A stretch of 64,000 nt of DNA from Lentisphaeria bacterium (GTDB lineage: Bacteria; Verrucomicrobiota; Lentisphaeria; Victivallales; Victivallaceae), in the NCBI GenBank assembly GCA_900768515.1, contig CAAGDG010000058.1:14235-78234 (forward strand), read 5' to 3'. Shown piece by piece: positions 7,394-16,892 of this stretch (its first letter is position 1; each line of letters opens with the position of its first letter). The translations under genes were made by a program, and so were the position numbers. Under the pieces are notes generated by a model. The model worked only from the letters and a program-made list of their open reading frames with translations, was not told the DNA's origin and did not search any database.

Positions 7394-8728
7394 TCACTTT
7401 TCCAGCTGGAAGAGAAAGACGTTTCTGGCCCCCTTCGAAAGCTGCAGCTTCCGGCGGACCAGGCCGCCGTCGGTGGAAATCTCCACATCGTAGTCGCCGT
7501 AGAAACCGTGGAAACGGTTGTCGCCGCCCGGAACGAAATTGATCTCCGTCTCGGTCCGCCACTCTTCGCGGATCAGGCGGCGCAGCACCTTGTAGGCCGG
7601 TTTCGGCGTGAAGTCGTAATTGACCAGTCCGGCCCGGAGCCGATTCTCCCCCTCCTCCGACCCCGGAGGAGCATAGGCGGCGGTGCCGTCGACCAGATTC
7701 CACCAGGTGATCCCCTCCACCGCCGCATGGCTGAACCAGAGCCGGTAGAGCTTCTCCGTCGCCAGCTCCTGGAAACGGTCGCCGTCACCGAGGGAACGGC
7801 GGCTGATCACGCTGACCTCGGAAAGGTTGACCGGTACGCCCAGCTTTCCGAAAAGGTCGAGCACCGCCAGAAGATTGCGGGGACGCAGCGGAACCTCCGC
7901 CTCCTGCAGCATCGTGTCGAACATGTGGTACTGGACGCCGAATCCGCCGAGACGGAAACCGTGCTCCAGCAGCCGCTGCGCCAGCAGAAACGAGGCGGTA
8001 TTGTCCCCCTGGAAACTCCACCAGGCGCGGTCGTCGTTGTAGATGAGCTGGCTGTCCGGGAACAGCTCCGCGGCCCGGCGGAAGGCGTAATCGACGTATC
8101 CGTCGCCGAGTTCGGGGATGTCGGGACGCAGCAGCGGGAAGCGCGTCTGCGCCTCGTTGACGGTATCCCAGATGTGAATCCGGTCCGCATAACGCGCCGC
8201 GATCGCCCGCATCCGGCGGTCGAGCGCGGAACGAAATCCCGCCACGGTGGTCGGAATCCACTTCGGCAGGAACTGATGCCAGCAGAGCGGATGCCCCTTC
8301 GGAATCAGGCCGAAACGGTCGCAGAACTCCAGCACCCGGTCCGGCGGCGGGCGGCGGTAGATCGGCGGAGAATGCCGTTCGAAGCGGGGCTTTCCCTCTT
8401 CCGGCTCGAGGTCGGACCAGTAGAACGGAATCACTGCGTGGTTGAAAACCGCGGCGAAGGTCTGCTCGTAGGCCTCATTCTGTTCCGCCTCCGGGAACTG
8501 GTCCACCATGAAGGCGTTGCAGCCGAATTTGAATTCACTGCCGGTCTGCCGCAGCCGGACCCGGCCGCCCGGCAGAGGCTTTCCCGCGGCATCCAGAAGC
8601 TCGACCCGCCCGAATCCCTTGCGGTTGCATTCGGTTCCGGTCCGGATGCGGAACTCCACCTCGGAATCCTCCTCCAGGAGATACTTCAGAATTCGCACCG
8701 CCTCCTCGGACATCCCTTTCTCAACCAT
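7394..8728 (-). CDS. GH10 family endo-beta-1,4-xylanase-like glycoside hydrolase
   Basis: The 444-residue enzyme has a GH10 TIM barrel after an N-terminal beta-rich segment (about 20-75). The acid/base is Glu192 in WDTVNEAQ and the nucleophile is Glu304 in NLSEVSV; the usual TELD context is relaxed to SEVS. Trp and His residues of the xylose subsites (HPLCWHQ, 146-152) are present. There is no signal peptide, so it probably acts in the cytoplasm on imported xylo-oligosaccharides, or on a related substrate. The start at ATG 8728 is chosen because GGAGG lies eight bases upstream; an in-frame GTG at 8740 lies on the far side of that site. The gene is monocistronic. Confidence 0.85.
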   Translation of the reverse strand: MVEKGMSEEAVRILKYLLEEDSEVEFRIRTGTECNRKGFGRVELLDAAGKPLPGGRVRLRQTGSEFKFGCNAFMVDQFPEAEQNEAYEQTFAAVFNHAVIPFYWSDLEPEEGKPRFERHSPPIYRRPPPDRVLEFCDRFGLIPKGHPLCWHQFLPKWIPTTVAGFRSALDRRMRAIAARYADRIHIWDTVNEAQTRFPLLRPDIPELGDGYVDYAFRRAAELFPDSQLIYNDDRAWWSFQGDNTASFLLAQRLLEHGFRLGGFGVQYHMFDTMLQEAEVPLRPRNLLAVLDLFGKLGVPVNLSEVSVISRRSLGDGDRFQELATEKLYRLWFSHAAVEGITWWNLVDGTAAYAPPGSEEGENRLRAGLVNYDFTPKPAYKVLRRLIREEWRTETEINFVPGGDNRFHGFYGDYDVEISTDGGLVRRKLQLSKGARNVFLFQLEK

Positions 8729-8802
8729 CTTTTCCTCCACATTTGAACAATTTCAGATTTTGCCGTTTCCATTCAGGAAACAACATCTTGAAAATCAATT
8801 TC

Positions 8803-8830
8803 AATATAGTGCCGGCCAGTGGGAAAACAA
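8803..8830 (-). promoter_or_regulatory. probable promoter of the GH10 gene
   Basis: On the minus strand, TTGTTT (8830-8825) and TATATT (8808-8803) are 16 bases apart, about 75 bases before the GH10 start. The rest of 8729-9040 is AT-rich and holds only this promoter and the rightward one. Confidence 0.45.
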
Positions 8831-8935
8831 TCCCCGGTTTCTGAAAAAAAGGATTTTTTCAACCTCAACTTTACTTTTTATTCAGATATGAATAACCATC
8901 TCGAAAATAGAACAGGAAAAAACCGTTTATCCCCC

Positions 8936-8964
8936 TTGACAATTCCGCGGTGATCATTCATAAT
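8936..8964 (+). promoter_or_regulatory. sigma-70 promoter of the prepilin-like genes
   Basis: A consensus -35, TTGACA, at 8936-8941 and a -10, CATAAT, at 8959-8964 are separated by 17 bases. The leader is about 70 nt. A second overlapping -10 (TAATAT, 8961-8966) is possible. Confidence 0.7.
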
Positions 8965-9040
8965 ATTAGTAAAGGTTGCAATACAGCTTGAGTAAAGAAA
9001 AGTCTTTCGACGGATGTTCAACCAAAAGAGCGGGGATTCC

Positions 9041-9766
9041 ATGAAAAAGTCATTCACGCTGATCGAACTGTTGGTGGTTATTGCGATCATCGCCATCCTC
9101 GCGGCAATGCTTTTGCCGGCGTTGAACCGGGCGCGGGAGACAGCGCACGCCATCCGCTGTACCGCCAATTTCAAACAGTTCGGCACGGCCAATGTCATGT
9201 ATGCCGATTCGTTCGACGGCAACTGTGTTCCGATCCGGATGAAAAACAGTTCCTACGCCACGATGTGGACCCGCAACCGGGCTTTCTTCGACTGCCTCGG
9301 AACCAGCTGCGATGTCGACGCCGGTTCCCCCGGTCAGATCAGCACAAAGGACAGTAAAGGCGCCGCCGGGCTGATCTGTCCGATGGCAACGCATGGACTG
9401 GAAAAGAAGGATATCTCCTACTGCTACGCCTTTCAGCGCACCGGTTTTGACGATGACAGCTCGATCTCCGATTTCTGGGGAAGCTCGGTCGTCGCCTCCT
9501 ATTCGCTCGGCAGGGTGAAAACCCCCTCCGAAAAAATCGCGTTCAATGAGGCGGTGAACTGGACTTCGGACTATGCCGGCGCCGACCCGTCCAGCGCATC
9601 CGGCTACTGGACGATCGGGGAAACCTACACCGGCGGTTCCTTCACCGCTTATCGCCACGACGGGCAGCAGGCGGTCAACATCGGATTCTTCGACGGACAC
9701 GCCGCAAAGCTCCGCTGGAAGGAAATTTACGGAAATGATGAACTGAAACTCAAATGGCGTTGCTAG
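9041..9766 (+). CDS. prepilin-like secreted protein, first of two
   Basis: The product has 241 residues from MKKSFTLIELLVV. The N-terminus is a type IV prepilin leader (MKKS, cleaved before F) followed by the N-methylation helix FTLIELLVVIAIIAILAAML. The rest is a globular domain ending in a RHDG...FFDGHAAKLRW segment, the H-x(n)-DG tail typical of the large pseudopilin expansions of Lentisphaerota and Planctomycetota. ATG 9041 is preferred because GCGGGG lies upstream and it gives a standard leader; an in-frame ATG at 9014 is possible. The product is probably membrane-anchored by its helix and exposed outside. Its role beside glycosidases is unknown. Confidence 0.8.
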   Translation: MKKSFTLIELLVVIAIIAILAAMLLPALNRARETAHAIRCTANFKQFGTANVMYADSFDGNCVPIRMKNSSYATMWTRNRAFFDCLGTSCDVDAGSPGQISTKDSKGAAGLICPMATHGLEKKDISYCYAFQRTGFDDDSSISDFWGSSVVASYSLGRVKTPSEKIAFNEAVNWTSDYAGADPSSASGYWTIGETYTGGSFTAYRHDGQQAVNIGFFDGHAAKLRWKEIYGNDELKLKWRC

Positions 9767-9799
9767 GCCGATGAATAACTGTCCAAGGAGATGAAAGAC

Positions 9800-10642
9800 A
9801 TGTACCTGACCAGAAGAAAGTTCTCGCCCCGATACATTGAGAACAATGCCGGGAAAAACATGAAAATCCCTCTCCGGTTCACCCTGATCGAGCTGCTGGT
9901 GGTCATCGCGATCATCGCCATCCTCGCTTCCATGCTGCTGCCGGCGCTGAATCAGGCGCGCGACTCCGCCCGCTCCTCCAACTGCAAAAGCAATCTCAAA
10001 CAGCTCGGCACCGCCATGGCGATGTACCAGGGCAGTTTCGACGACTTCTTCCCGGTCTCCAGCTACAAGGGGGATGTCGGTCCATTTTGGAACGCGGTGC
10101 TGGTCAAAGACGGATTTATCGACCGCTGGGTGATGAACTGCCCCGGCCGCGGCGTCTATTCCGGCAGCGGAGCTGATATGGCGAAACAATGGCATGAGCG
10201 CGGATTCGAAGAACCGGATTCCCTCTCCGACGGGGCCTGGCGTTATATCGATTACGGTTACAATCACCAGCAGATCGGCTGCAACGGCGCCGGAAACTAC
10301 CAGGAGACCGCCAAGGTGACGCAGCTGCGTTCCCAGACCATTGTGGCGGTGGATGCCGCGGCCCAGGGGAGAACCCTCGGCGACGCGACGCCCGCCGGAT
10401 TCTTCCGGGCGAATCCCTACTACTCCACGCCGGACAACGGTCCGCAGGCCTGGCCGGCCCACGCCAACAACAGTGAATGCAACGTGCTCTATTCCGATGG
10501 ACACGTCCGCGGCATCAAGGGACAGGGTTCCGGCGAGACCGCGGCAAAATCCTTCTCCGAGAAAAAAGGAACTCCGCTCTGGGGATACTACACCAACGAA
10601 CGGGACAAGGATATGGACGGCTCCGACTGGGACCGCCATTGA
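9800..10642 (+). CDS. prepilin-like secreted protein, second of two
   Basis: The product has 280 residues. An unusually long leader of about 26 residues precedes FTLIELLVVIAIIAILASML, the methylation helix. The C-terminal part contains NVLYSDGHVRGIKGQG, the DGH tail motif seen in the preceding gene. ATG 9800 is chosen since AAGGAG (9785-9790) sits nine bases ahead; ATG 9791 is too close to that site. Some long-leader prepilin-like proteins may really start near MKIPLR (ATG 9860), but no ribosome site supports it. The gene lies 33 bases after the first prepilin-like gene and about 120 before a large exported glycosidase, so the three may form one unit. Confidence 0.78.
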   Translation: MYLTRRKFSPRYIENNAGKNMKIPLRFTLIELLVVIAIIAILASMLLPALNQARDSARSSNCKSNLKQLGTAMAMYQGSFDDFFPVSSYKGDVGPFWNAVLVKDGFIDRWVMNCPGRGVYSGSGADMAKQWHERGFEEPDSLSDGAWRYIDYGYNHQQIGCNGAGNYQETAKVTQLRSQTIVAVDAAAQGRTLGDATPAGFFRANPYYSTPDNGPQAWPAHANNSECNVLYSDGHVRGIKGQGSGETAAKSFSEKKGTPLWGYYTNERDKDMDGSDWDRH

Positions 10643-10762
10643 ACCTTGTCTCTTCTGCACCGGACGGTTTTGCGGCCGATCCGGTGTGCTGTGATTGTAT
10701 GACATCAAAGTTTTGCCAGACGACGACGACAACCCAACCATATTCAGAACAGGAGCAGTTTT

Positions 10763-13700
10763 ATGCTGAAACAAGTCCTTGCCGGAGCCGCCGTCTTTCT
10801 GACGGTTGTCTCGGCGCCCGCCGCAGAGAATATATTCACCTCCGACTCCAGCAGCGCCGTCAAAGTGGATGGAATCTCATTCCGGCTGACCCACTGGAAT
10901 CCCGCCTGGTCGATGACGTCCCAAAGTGAGTCGACGCTCTCCTTCCCCGGAGAGGCTGGCAGTACGGTTCCGGGCCGCGGCAATGTCCGAAACGGGGTGT
11001 TCCGGGTACGTGACGGCGAGTATCAGGTGACGGAGGCGGTCGATCTCGCCAAACCCGGAACGGCAAAACTCTCCTTCGAACTGACCAACCCTGCCGGGAT
11101 CGACGCCGCCAGCGTGGCGGTGGTCGCCACCCTGCCTCTGAAGATGTTCGAAAACCGGCAGATTCTCTTCAACGGGAAAAATGTGAGTTTCGGTCCCGAA
11201 TTCAATGACAAGAACTGGCAGACCTGGGTGGAAAAAAGCAATCGTCCCACCGAAGTGATCCTTCCTCTCAAGAGCGGGAAACTGGTGATCACGGGAAATT
11301 TCTCCGCGCAGCTGCAGGACAACCGCCGGTTTGACGGCTCCAACTGGGAACTCCGCCTCCAGTTCACCCCCGGGAGCGGCAAGTTCAAAAAAGCCCGGTT
11401 CGACGCGGTATTTTCCTTCCAGCCCCACGTCTCGACGCCGATCGACCTGCGCAGCGCCTGCAACATGGGGTTCAAGGACGAGGTTGACGGCGACCGGAAG
11501 GGTGGCTGGACCGACCAGGGTCCCGACAACGACCTCGCCATGATGACGCTCGGGAAACAGAAGCTCGCGGGAATCAATTTCGATGTCATCGACCCCGCCC
11601 GGAACGACGGACGCTCCTGCATCGTGCTCCGCGGCAAGGAGCGCCCCTATTTTCCGGACTCCGTGACGGTCAAGTCCGGCGGAGCGAAGGGGCGCTACCT
11701 CTATCTCCTGAACGCCGTCGCCTGGGAACCCAAGTCGGCGACCCGGATCGGCACGGTCGAAGTCCGATACACCGACGGGAAGAGCACGACGCTCCCCCTG
11801 GTCAGCGGAACCGACACCGCGAACTTCTGGATGCCCCGGCAGATCCCCAACGCCGCGGTCGCCTGGCGCAACAGCAACGACAGCGCGAACATCGGACTTT
11901 ACGCGACCCGTTTCCCGCTCTCCGGGAAAGCGATTGACAGCCTGACCTTCCGCAGCGCCGGAGACGCGGTCTGGATGATCGTCGGCGCCACGCTCTCCGA
12001 CGACGAAATCACTCCGGAAATGGAAGGCCCCCTTGTGATGCAGGCCAATCCGGACTGGGTCCCGATTCAAAATGCCAAGGATATCGTTCCAGGCAGCGTG
12101 CTCGACTTCTCGTTCCTGCTCGACAAACCGGCGGGGAAGTATGGATTCATCCGGAACGTCAACGGTGAATTCCAGTTTGAAAAACGCCCGGGCAAACCGG
12201 CCCGCTTCTTCGGCGCCAACATCTGCTTCACCACAAACTTCATGGAGAAGAAGTTCGTGGACCGCATGACCGACGAATTCGCCGCGACCGGCTACAACAT
12301 CATTCGACTGCACCACTACGACCACGCGGTGGTTGCCCGTAAGAACCGCACGTCAACCTCGCTCGACCCGGCCATGATCGACAAAATGGACTACCTGCTC
12401 GCCTCCTGCAAGGAGCGCGGCATCTACGTGACGCTCGATCTTTTCATCTACCGGCGGCTTGAAAAAGGGGAAATTCCGGAGTTCCCGGACCATGAGGTCG
12501 ATTTCGTGGAATTCAAGGCGCTTGCCTTCGTCAATGAAAACGCGATGAAGAACTTCGAGACCTTCAGCGCCAATCTGATGAATCATGTGAACCCCTACAC
12601 CAAACTCGCATGGAAGGACGATCCGGCGATCGTGACCATCAGTCTGATCAACGAGGACACCCTGTCCGCCACCTACTACCGCTATGATTTCATCCGCCAG
12701 ATCTACGACCGGAAGTTCGAGGAGTACGTCAAAGCGAACCGTCTGACGCTGAACGAAGACAACCGGCGGCAGCTTTTCGAGCGGTTCCTGAATGAAACCT
12801 ACAGCCGCGGCTACCAGCGCATGTCCAAATTCCTCCGGTCGATCGGGGTCAAGGCGCTGCTCACCGACCAGAACTACATCACCAACATTTCGGCCACCGT
12901 GCTGCGCGACCAGCAGGATTTCGTGGACAACCACTTCTACTGGGGGCATCCGCAATTCCTCGGCGGCAACTGGAAACTGCCCGCCGCAGTCGAAACGTCA
13001 AGCGCGGCCGGCGCCTACGCCGGAGGGATTTCCGGAATGTTTCCGTCGCGAATCTTCGGCAAGCCCTTCACCATCACGGAATGGGACTATGTGAACCCCA
13101 ATCCGTTCAACGTGGAGGGTTCCTTCCTGGTCGGCGCCTATTCCGCGCTGCAGAACTACGGCGGTCTCTGCCGCTTCGCCTACGCGCATTCGAGCGACAG
13201 AGTGACCCGGGACCAGTCGGCGATCCGCTTCTTCGATGTCTCCAACGATCCGCTGCGAATTCTCTCCGAACGGGCCGGAACGCTCTTCTTCCTGCGCGGG
13301 GACGTGAAGAGTTCGGAGGTCTGCTTCCCATATCTCCTGAACCGGAACTATCTTGACATTCCGGGACATCCCGCCAACCATCCGCAGATCATCAACCGGC
13401 TCGGTCTGATCGGCAGAACCGGAACCATTTTCGACGCCGGCAAGAGTCCGGAAGGAACGCGCGCGCTCTTCACCTCGGTCCCCTTCCAGGGGAAGAGCCG
13501 CTATCCGGTGATCAACACGTCGGGAGGAATCGGAAATCTGCTTCAACAGCTCCTGCAGCAGAAGATCATCTCTTCCGCCAACTACGATCCAGCGACCCAG
13601 CGCTTCACCAGCTCCACCGGCGAGCTTGAGATCACCCGCAAAACCAGAACCTTCCGGGCGGTCACGCCGCGCAGCGAGGGATTCGTGGCCCCGGCCCAGA

Positions 13701-14089
13701 CCAGACTTGCCGGAAAGTTCGCCGAGATCGTGAACGGGAATACCTTCAGCGCCATTCTGGTCGCCGCCGTGGACGACCGGCCGCTCGCCGGAAGCGACCG
13801 CATTCTGATTCTCCATCTGACCGATGTGAAGAACACTGGAATGAAATTCGCGGGGCAGGACATGTCCGTGCTGCAGTCCTGGGGCACGCTGCCCCTGCTG
13901 ATGCGCCGCGGCGAAGCGGAGATCACGCTGGCCGCCCGGCCGGGCATGAAACTCTACGCCTGCGGTTTCGACGGCAGCCGGAAATTCGAGGTGCCGACCG
14001 AACCGGCCGGCAACGGGAAGATCCGGTTCACTGCGAAGAACGTCACCGATCAGGGAGCGATCGTCGCCTACGAACTGGTCCGGGAGTAA
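10763..14089 (+). CDS. large exported clan GH-A glycoside hydrolase, paralogue 1
   Basis: The 1108-residue protein has a signal peptide (MLKQVLAGAAVFLTVVSAPA). Two beta-rich regions follow; the second carries the GGWTDQGPDND module at about 247-257. A TIM barrel begins near RFFGANICFTTNF, and a C-terminal beta region closes the protein. The acid/base is probably Glu631 (LINEDTL) and the nucleophile Glu773 (TITEWDY), the spacing expected of clan GH-A (GH5/GH2-like). The substrate is unknown. Paralogues lie at 16893-20204 and 50338-53568. AGGAG lies eight bases before the ATG. It follows the prepilin-like genes and precedes an AraC regulator that may control it. Confidence 0.8.
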   Translation: MLKQVLAGAAVFLTVVSAPAAENIFTSDSSSAVKVDGISFRLTHWNPAWSMTSQSESTLSFPGEAGSTVPGRGNVRNGVFRVRDGEYQVTEAVDLAKPGTAKLSFELTNPAGIDAASVAVVATLPLKMFENRQILFNGKNVSFGPEFNDKNWQTWVEKSNRPTEVILPLKSGKLVITGNFSAQLQDNRRFDGSNWELRLQFTPGSGKFKKARFDAVFSFQPHVSTPIDLRSACNMGFKDEVDGDRKGGWTDQGPDNDLAMMTLGKQKLAGINFDVIDPARNDGRSCIVLRGKERPYFPDSVTVKSGGAKGRYLYLLNAVAWEPKSATRIGTVEVRYTDGKSTTLPLVSGTDTANFWMPRQIPNAAVAWRNSNDSANIGLYATRFPLSGKAIDSLTFRSAGDAVWMIVGATLSDDEITPEMEGPLVMQANPDWVPIQNAKDIVPGSVLDFSFLLDKPAGKYGFIRNVNGEFQFEKRPGKPARFFGANICFTTNFMEKKFVDRMTDEFAATGYNIIRLHHYDHAVVARKNRTSTSLDPAMIDKMDYLLASCKERGIYVTLDLFIYRRLEKGEIPEFPDHEVDFVEFKALAFVNENAMKNFETFSANLMNHVNPYTKLAWKDDPAIVTISLINEDTLSATYYRYDFIRQIYDRKFEEYVKANRLTLNEDNRRQLFERFLNETYSRGYQRMSKFLRSIGVKALLTDQNYITNISATVLRDQQDFVDNHFYWGHPQFLGGNWKLPAAVETSSAAGAYAGGISGMFPSRIFGKPFTITEWDYVNPNPFNVEGSFLVGAYSALQNYGGLCRFAYAHSSDRVTRDQSAIRFFDVSNDPLRILSERAGTLFFLRGDVKSSEVCFPYLLNRNYLDIPGHPANHPQIINRLGLIGRTGTIFDAGKSPEGTRALFTSVPFQGKSRYPVINTSGGIGNLLQQLLQQKIISSANYDPATQRFTSSTGELEITRKTRTFRAVTPRSEGFVAPAQTRLAGKFAEIVNGNTFSAILVAAVDDRPLAGSDRILILHLTDVKNTGMKFAGQDMSVLQSWGTLPLLMRRGEAEITLAARPGMKLYACGFDGSRKFEVPTEPAGNGKIRFTAKNVTDQGAIVAYELVRE

Positions 14090-14120
14090 CCCGATAATCC
14101 GGGAAACCGGAAGATCCACG

Positions 14121-14158
14121 CGGGGTCCGGTGCGCGGAAAGCGCCCGGGCCCCCGTTT
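14121..14158 (+). terminator. probable terminator after GH-A paralogue 1
   Basis: A long GC-rich hairpin (left arm 14121-14135, GGAAA loop, right arm 14141-14155, with small bulges) is followed by a short TTTCT run. The T-run is weak. Confidence 0.55.
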
Positions 14159-14238
14159 CTCCGGCCGGAGCGGAAACTCTCCTCTGCTCTCCACCCCCTC
14201 CCCCCGCAACACACGGTCCAACTTCCGGAAACTGAAAT

Positions 14239-15123
14239 ATGCACGTTTTTCATCTAAAGGATCTGGCGACGCCGACCCATCCCGAGATCGCGCTGACGCT
14301 CCAGCGCTGGCGCCGGGCGAACAACTCGGGCGAACACCGACATGACGGCGTCGAGATCGTTTTCGTGCTCTCCGGCAGCGGGGTCAACTTTCTGGACGGT
14401 CGTCCTTTTCCGATCATCGCAGGGGACCTCTATGTGGTCAACCGGGGAGCGGTCCACTCGTTCTATTCCAACAATGAACTGATCTTCTACAACCTGCTCT
14501 TTTCCTTTTCCCTTTTCAGCCGGCGGGAGCAGGAGGAGTTCCGGAGAATTCCGGAATTTGAGCGGGTCTTCGCTCCGGCGCTCACCCGGGGGGCGGGGTT
14601 CGACAAGCTTTCGCTCCCACCGGCGGCCGCGGAACGTCTCCGGGAACTTTTCGAAGCACTGAACCGGGAACTGCGCACCGCCGCTCCCGGCAGCCGCCTC
14701 GGGGTCCGCGCCACGCTGATGCTGCTGATCGTCGAAATCTGCCGCTGTGCGGCGGCGCCCCCCTCCCCGCTGGCGGCGGCGAAAGACAATCACCACTCCC
14801 CGCTGACCCGGATCATCGATTTTCTGAATGCGAACTTCCGGCGGCCGCTCGACCTCTCCGAACTGGCGGAGGCGGCGGGTCTGAGTCCGACCTACGTCGG
14901 GGAGTTCTTCCGGAACCGCACCGGAATTCCGCTGGTACGCCACCTGACCACGCTGCGGATCGACGAGGCGCGCAGGCTGCTCGCCCGCCGCCCCGAATGG
15001 AACATCACCGAAATCGCCGCCCGGTGCGGATTCGAAGACTCCGGTTACTTCACCCGGGTGTTCCGCGCCGCGACCGGGGAGACTCCCACGCAATATCGGA
15101 AAAAAATCAGGGAAAAACTCTGA
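14239..15123 (+). CDS. AraC-family transcriptional regulator with cupin sensor domain
   Basis: The 294-residue regulator has an N-terminal AraC cupin (HRHDGVEIVFVLSGSG, then an IIAGDLYVVNRGAVHSF segment, about 30-80). The C-terminal double helix-turn-helix (about 190-290) has LSELAEAAGLSPTYVGEFF as the first unit and ITEIAARCGFEDSGYFTRVF as the second. Such proteins usually sense a sugar and activate nearby glycan-use genes. It lies between two exported GH-A glycosidases and an ADP-ribosylglycohydrolase locus, all plausible targets. The ribosome site is weak and the leader short. The ligand is not known. Confidence 0.88.
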   Translation: MHVFHLKDLATPTHPEIALTLQRWRRANNSGEHRHDGVEIVFVLSGSGVNFLDGRPFPIIAGDLYVVNRGAVHSFYSNNELIFYNLLFSFSLFSRREQEEFRRIPEFERVFAPALTRGAGFDKLSLPPAAAERLRELFEALNRELRTAAPGSRLGVRATLMLLIVEICRCAAAPPSPLAAAKDNHHSPLTRIIDFLNANFRRPLDLSELAEAAGLSPTYVGEFFRNRTGIPLVRHLTTLRIDEARRLLARRPEWNITEIAARCGFEDSGYFTRVFRAATGETPTQYRKKIREKL

Positions 15124-15278
15124 TTATCTTTGTTTTTTTCCTTTTAAAATCCTGTTTTTTCCTTTTATTCTTATAGTTTCCGTCCTCTCCGGGGTTTATA
15201 TTGGAAAGAAAGATGCGGGCGCCTTCCATCCCGGATGGTCCGGGAGAAGCCGTCCGCCGCGACAAGGAGAAACGAAAT

Positions 15279-16817
15279 ATGTTCGACACCTGTCAGAAAT
15301 CGCGCCAGAGCCTGAACCGCGCCGAATACCGCGACAAAGTGCTCGGATGCTGAACCGGGAAGAATATCGGCGGCACTCTCGGCGCTCCGATCGAAGGACG
15401 CCGCGAAATGTTCGATCTGACGTTCTACAAACAGGACCTCAACGGGACTCCGGCTCCGAACGACGATCTCGATCTGCAGCTGGTCTGGCTCCAGGCCGCC
15501 GAGGAGCGCGGCGTCTACCAGCTCAACGAACGGGTGCTCGGTGAGTACTGGATGGCGCACATCACCGGACCGTGGAACGAGTACGGAATCGGCAAGGCAA
15601 ACATGGCCAACGGATTCCAGCCCCCGCTCTCCGGAGCGCTCAACAACGGCCAGTGGAAGAACAGCAACGGTGCCTGGATCCGTTCGGAAATCTGGGCGTG
15701 CCTCTTCCCCGGTTCACCGGACGACGTGCTGGAGTTCGCGTGGTACGACTCCTGCGTCGACCACGCCGGCGACGGAATCTACGCCGAACTTTTCACCGCC
15801 GCGCTGGAGTCTGCAGCCTTCGTGGTCCAGGACATCCGACGGCTGATTGAAATCGCGTTGTCCAAGATCCCGGCCGACTGCCGTGTCGCCCGCAGCGTCA
15901 AGCTCGCCTGCCGCGAATATGACGCCGGTCGTTCGCTCGCCGACGCGCGCAACGCGATCGTCGCAGACAGCACCGACCTCGGCTGGTTCCAGGCGCCGGC
16001 CAATGTCGCCTTCGCCATTCTCGGCCTGCTCTACGGCGAAGGGGATTTCGGCAAATCGCTCTGCTGCGCGGTCAACTGCGGCGACGACACCGACTGCACC
16101 GGCGCGACCGTGGGGTCGGTGCTGGGGATTCTCCTCGGCCGTTCCGGAATTCCGTCAAAATGGAGCGATCCGATCGGAGAGAGCATCCAGACCGTCGCGA
16201 TCAACCGCTTCCGGCTCGATGTGCCCGCCACCATCAGCGAACTGACCGACCGGGTGGTCCGCCTCGCGGAGGAGACGGCGCGCTGGAATCCGACCCTGCC
16301 CGGTTTCACCGACGACGGCGGCGGCTTCGACGCGGGGTACCTTGCCGGACTTGATTCCGACAAATGCGCCCGTAAACGGATTTGGAACCGCTCCAGCTTT
16401 GCACAGACTTATCCCCTCCCGTGGGGCGAAATCACCGTGACGTTTGAAAACGAACCGCAGATCGCGACGGGAGAATCGCTGAAGATGTGTCTTTCGATCT
16501 CTCCTCTCGTATACGACGACAAAGTGGTCCACCTGGAGTGGGGACTGCCGGAAGGCTGGAGCGCTTCTCCGGGCGAGGTGTTTTCCATGCTGACGCGGAT
16601 GGGGCAGACCCAGTCGATCGAATGCGAACTCACCGCCGGAACCTTCTCCGGCGCGGTCGAATACCTGCCGCTGACCATCCGGCTCGCCGGCCGGTTCAAT
16701 CCGCTGGTGGTGATGGTTCCGATCCAGCAGAAAGGGTGCGCCAACAACGAATTCCCGGAAGTCAACCAGTCGTATTACGACATCCGGGACCGTCTCCTCG
16801 CCAGACGGCGGGGCTGA
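15279..16817 (+). pseudogene. ADP-ribosylglycohydrolase family gene interrupted by an in-frame TGA
   Basis: An intact frame runs from ATG 15279, with AAGGAG nine bases upstream, to 16817, broken only by TGA at codon 25 (15351-15353). The text around it reads YRDKVLGC-stop-TGKNIGGTLGAP. In this family that position is normally Trp, so one base change (TGG to TGA) explains it. The downstream part keeps the acidic metal-binding motifs NDDLDLQLVWL and NCGDDTDCTGAT of a di-magnesium ADP-ribosyl hydrolase, plus a C-terminal beta domain. Without readthrough only a 24-residue peptide is made. Reinitiation at ATG 15408 would give a 469-residue protein lacking the first helix and the GGT loop. A sequencing error or recent mutation is most likely. 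Confidence 0.8.
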
Positions 16818-16838
16818 TTCCGAAGCGCCTGGGAAACA

Positions 16839-16873
16839 ACGGCCTCCCCGGGAACTTCCGGGGAGGCCGTTTT
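16839..16873. terminator. bidirectional hairpin between convergent genes
   Basis: A perfect 13-bp stem (16839-16851 with 16858-16870) and a GAACTT loop lie between the ADP-ribosylglycohydrolase locus (+) and GH-A paralogue 2 (-). Short T-runs follow on both strands. Confidence 0.65.
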
Positions 16874-16892
16874 GCGAAACATTCCTCGTTGT

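Noticed and set aside
15351..15353. UGA recoded as Trp or selenocysteine
   Set aside because: TGA ends several well-defined genes here (for example the kinase at 6253-6255 and the GH10 gene at 7394-7396), so no Trp recoding. The residue expected is Trp, not Cys, which argues against selenocysteine.
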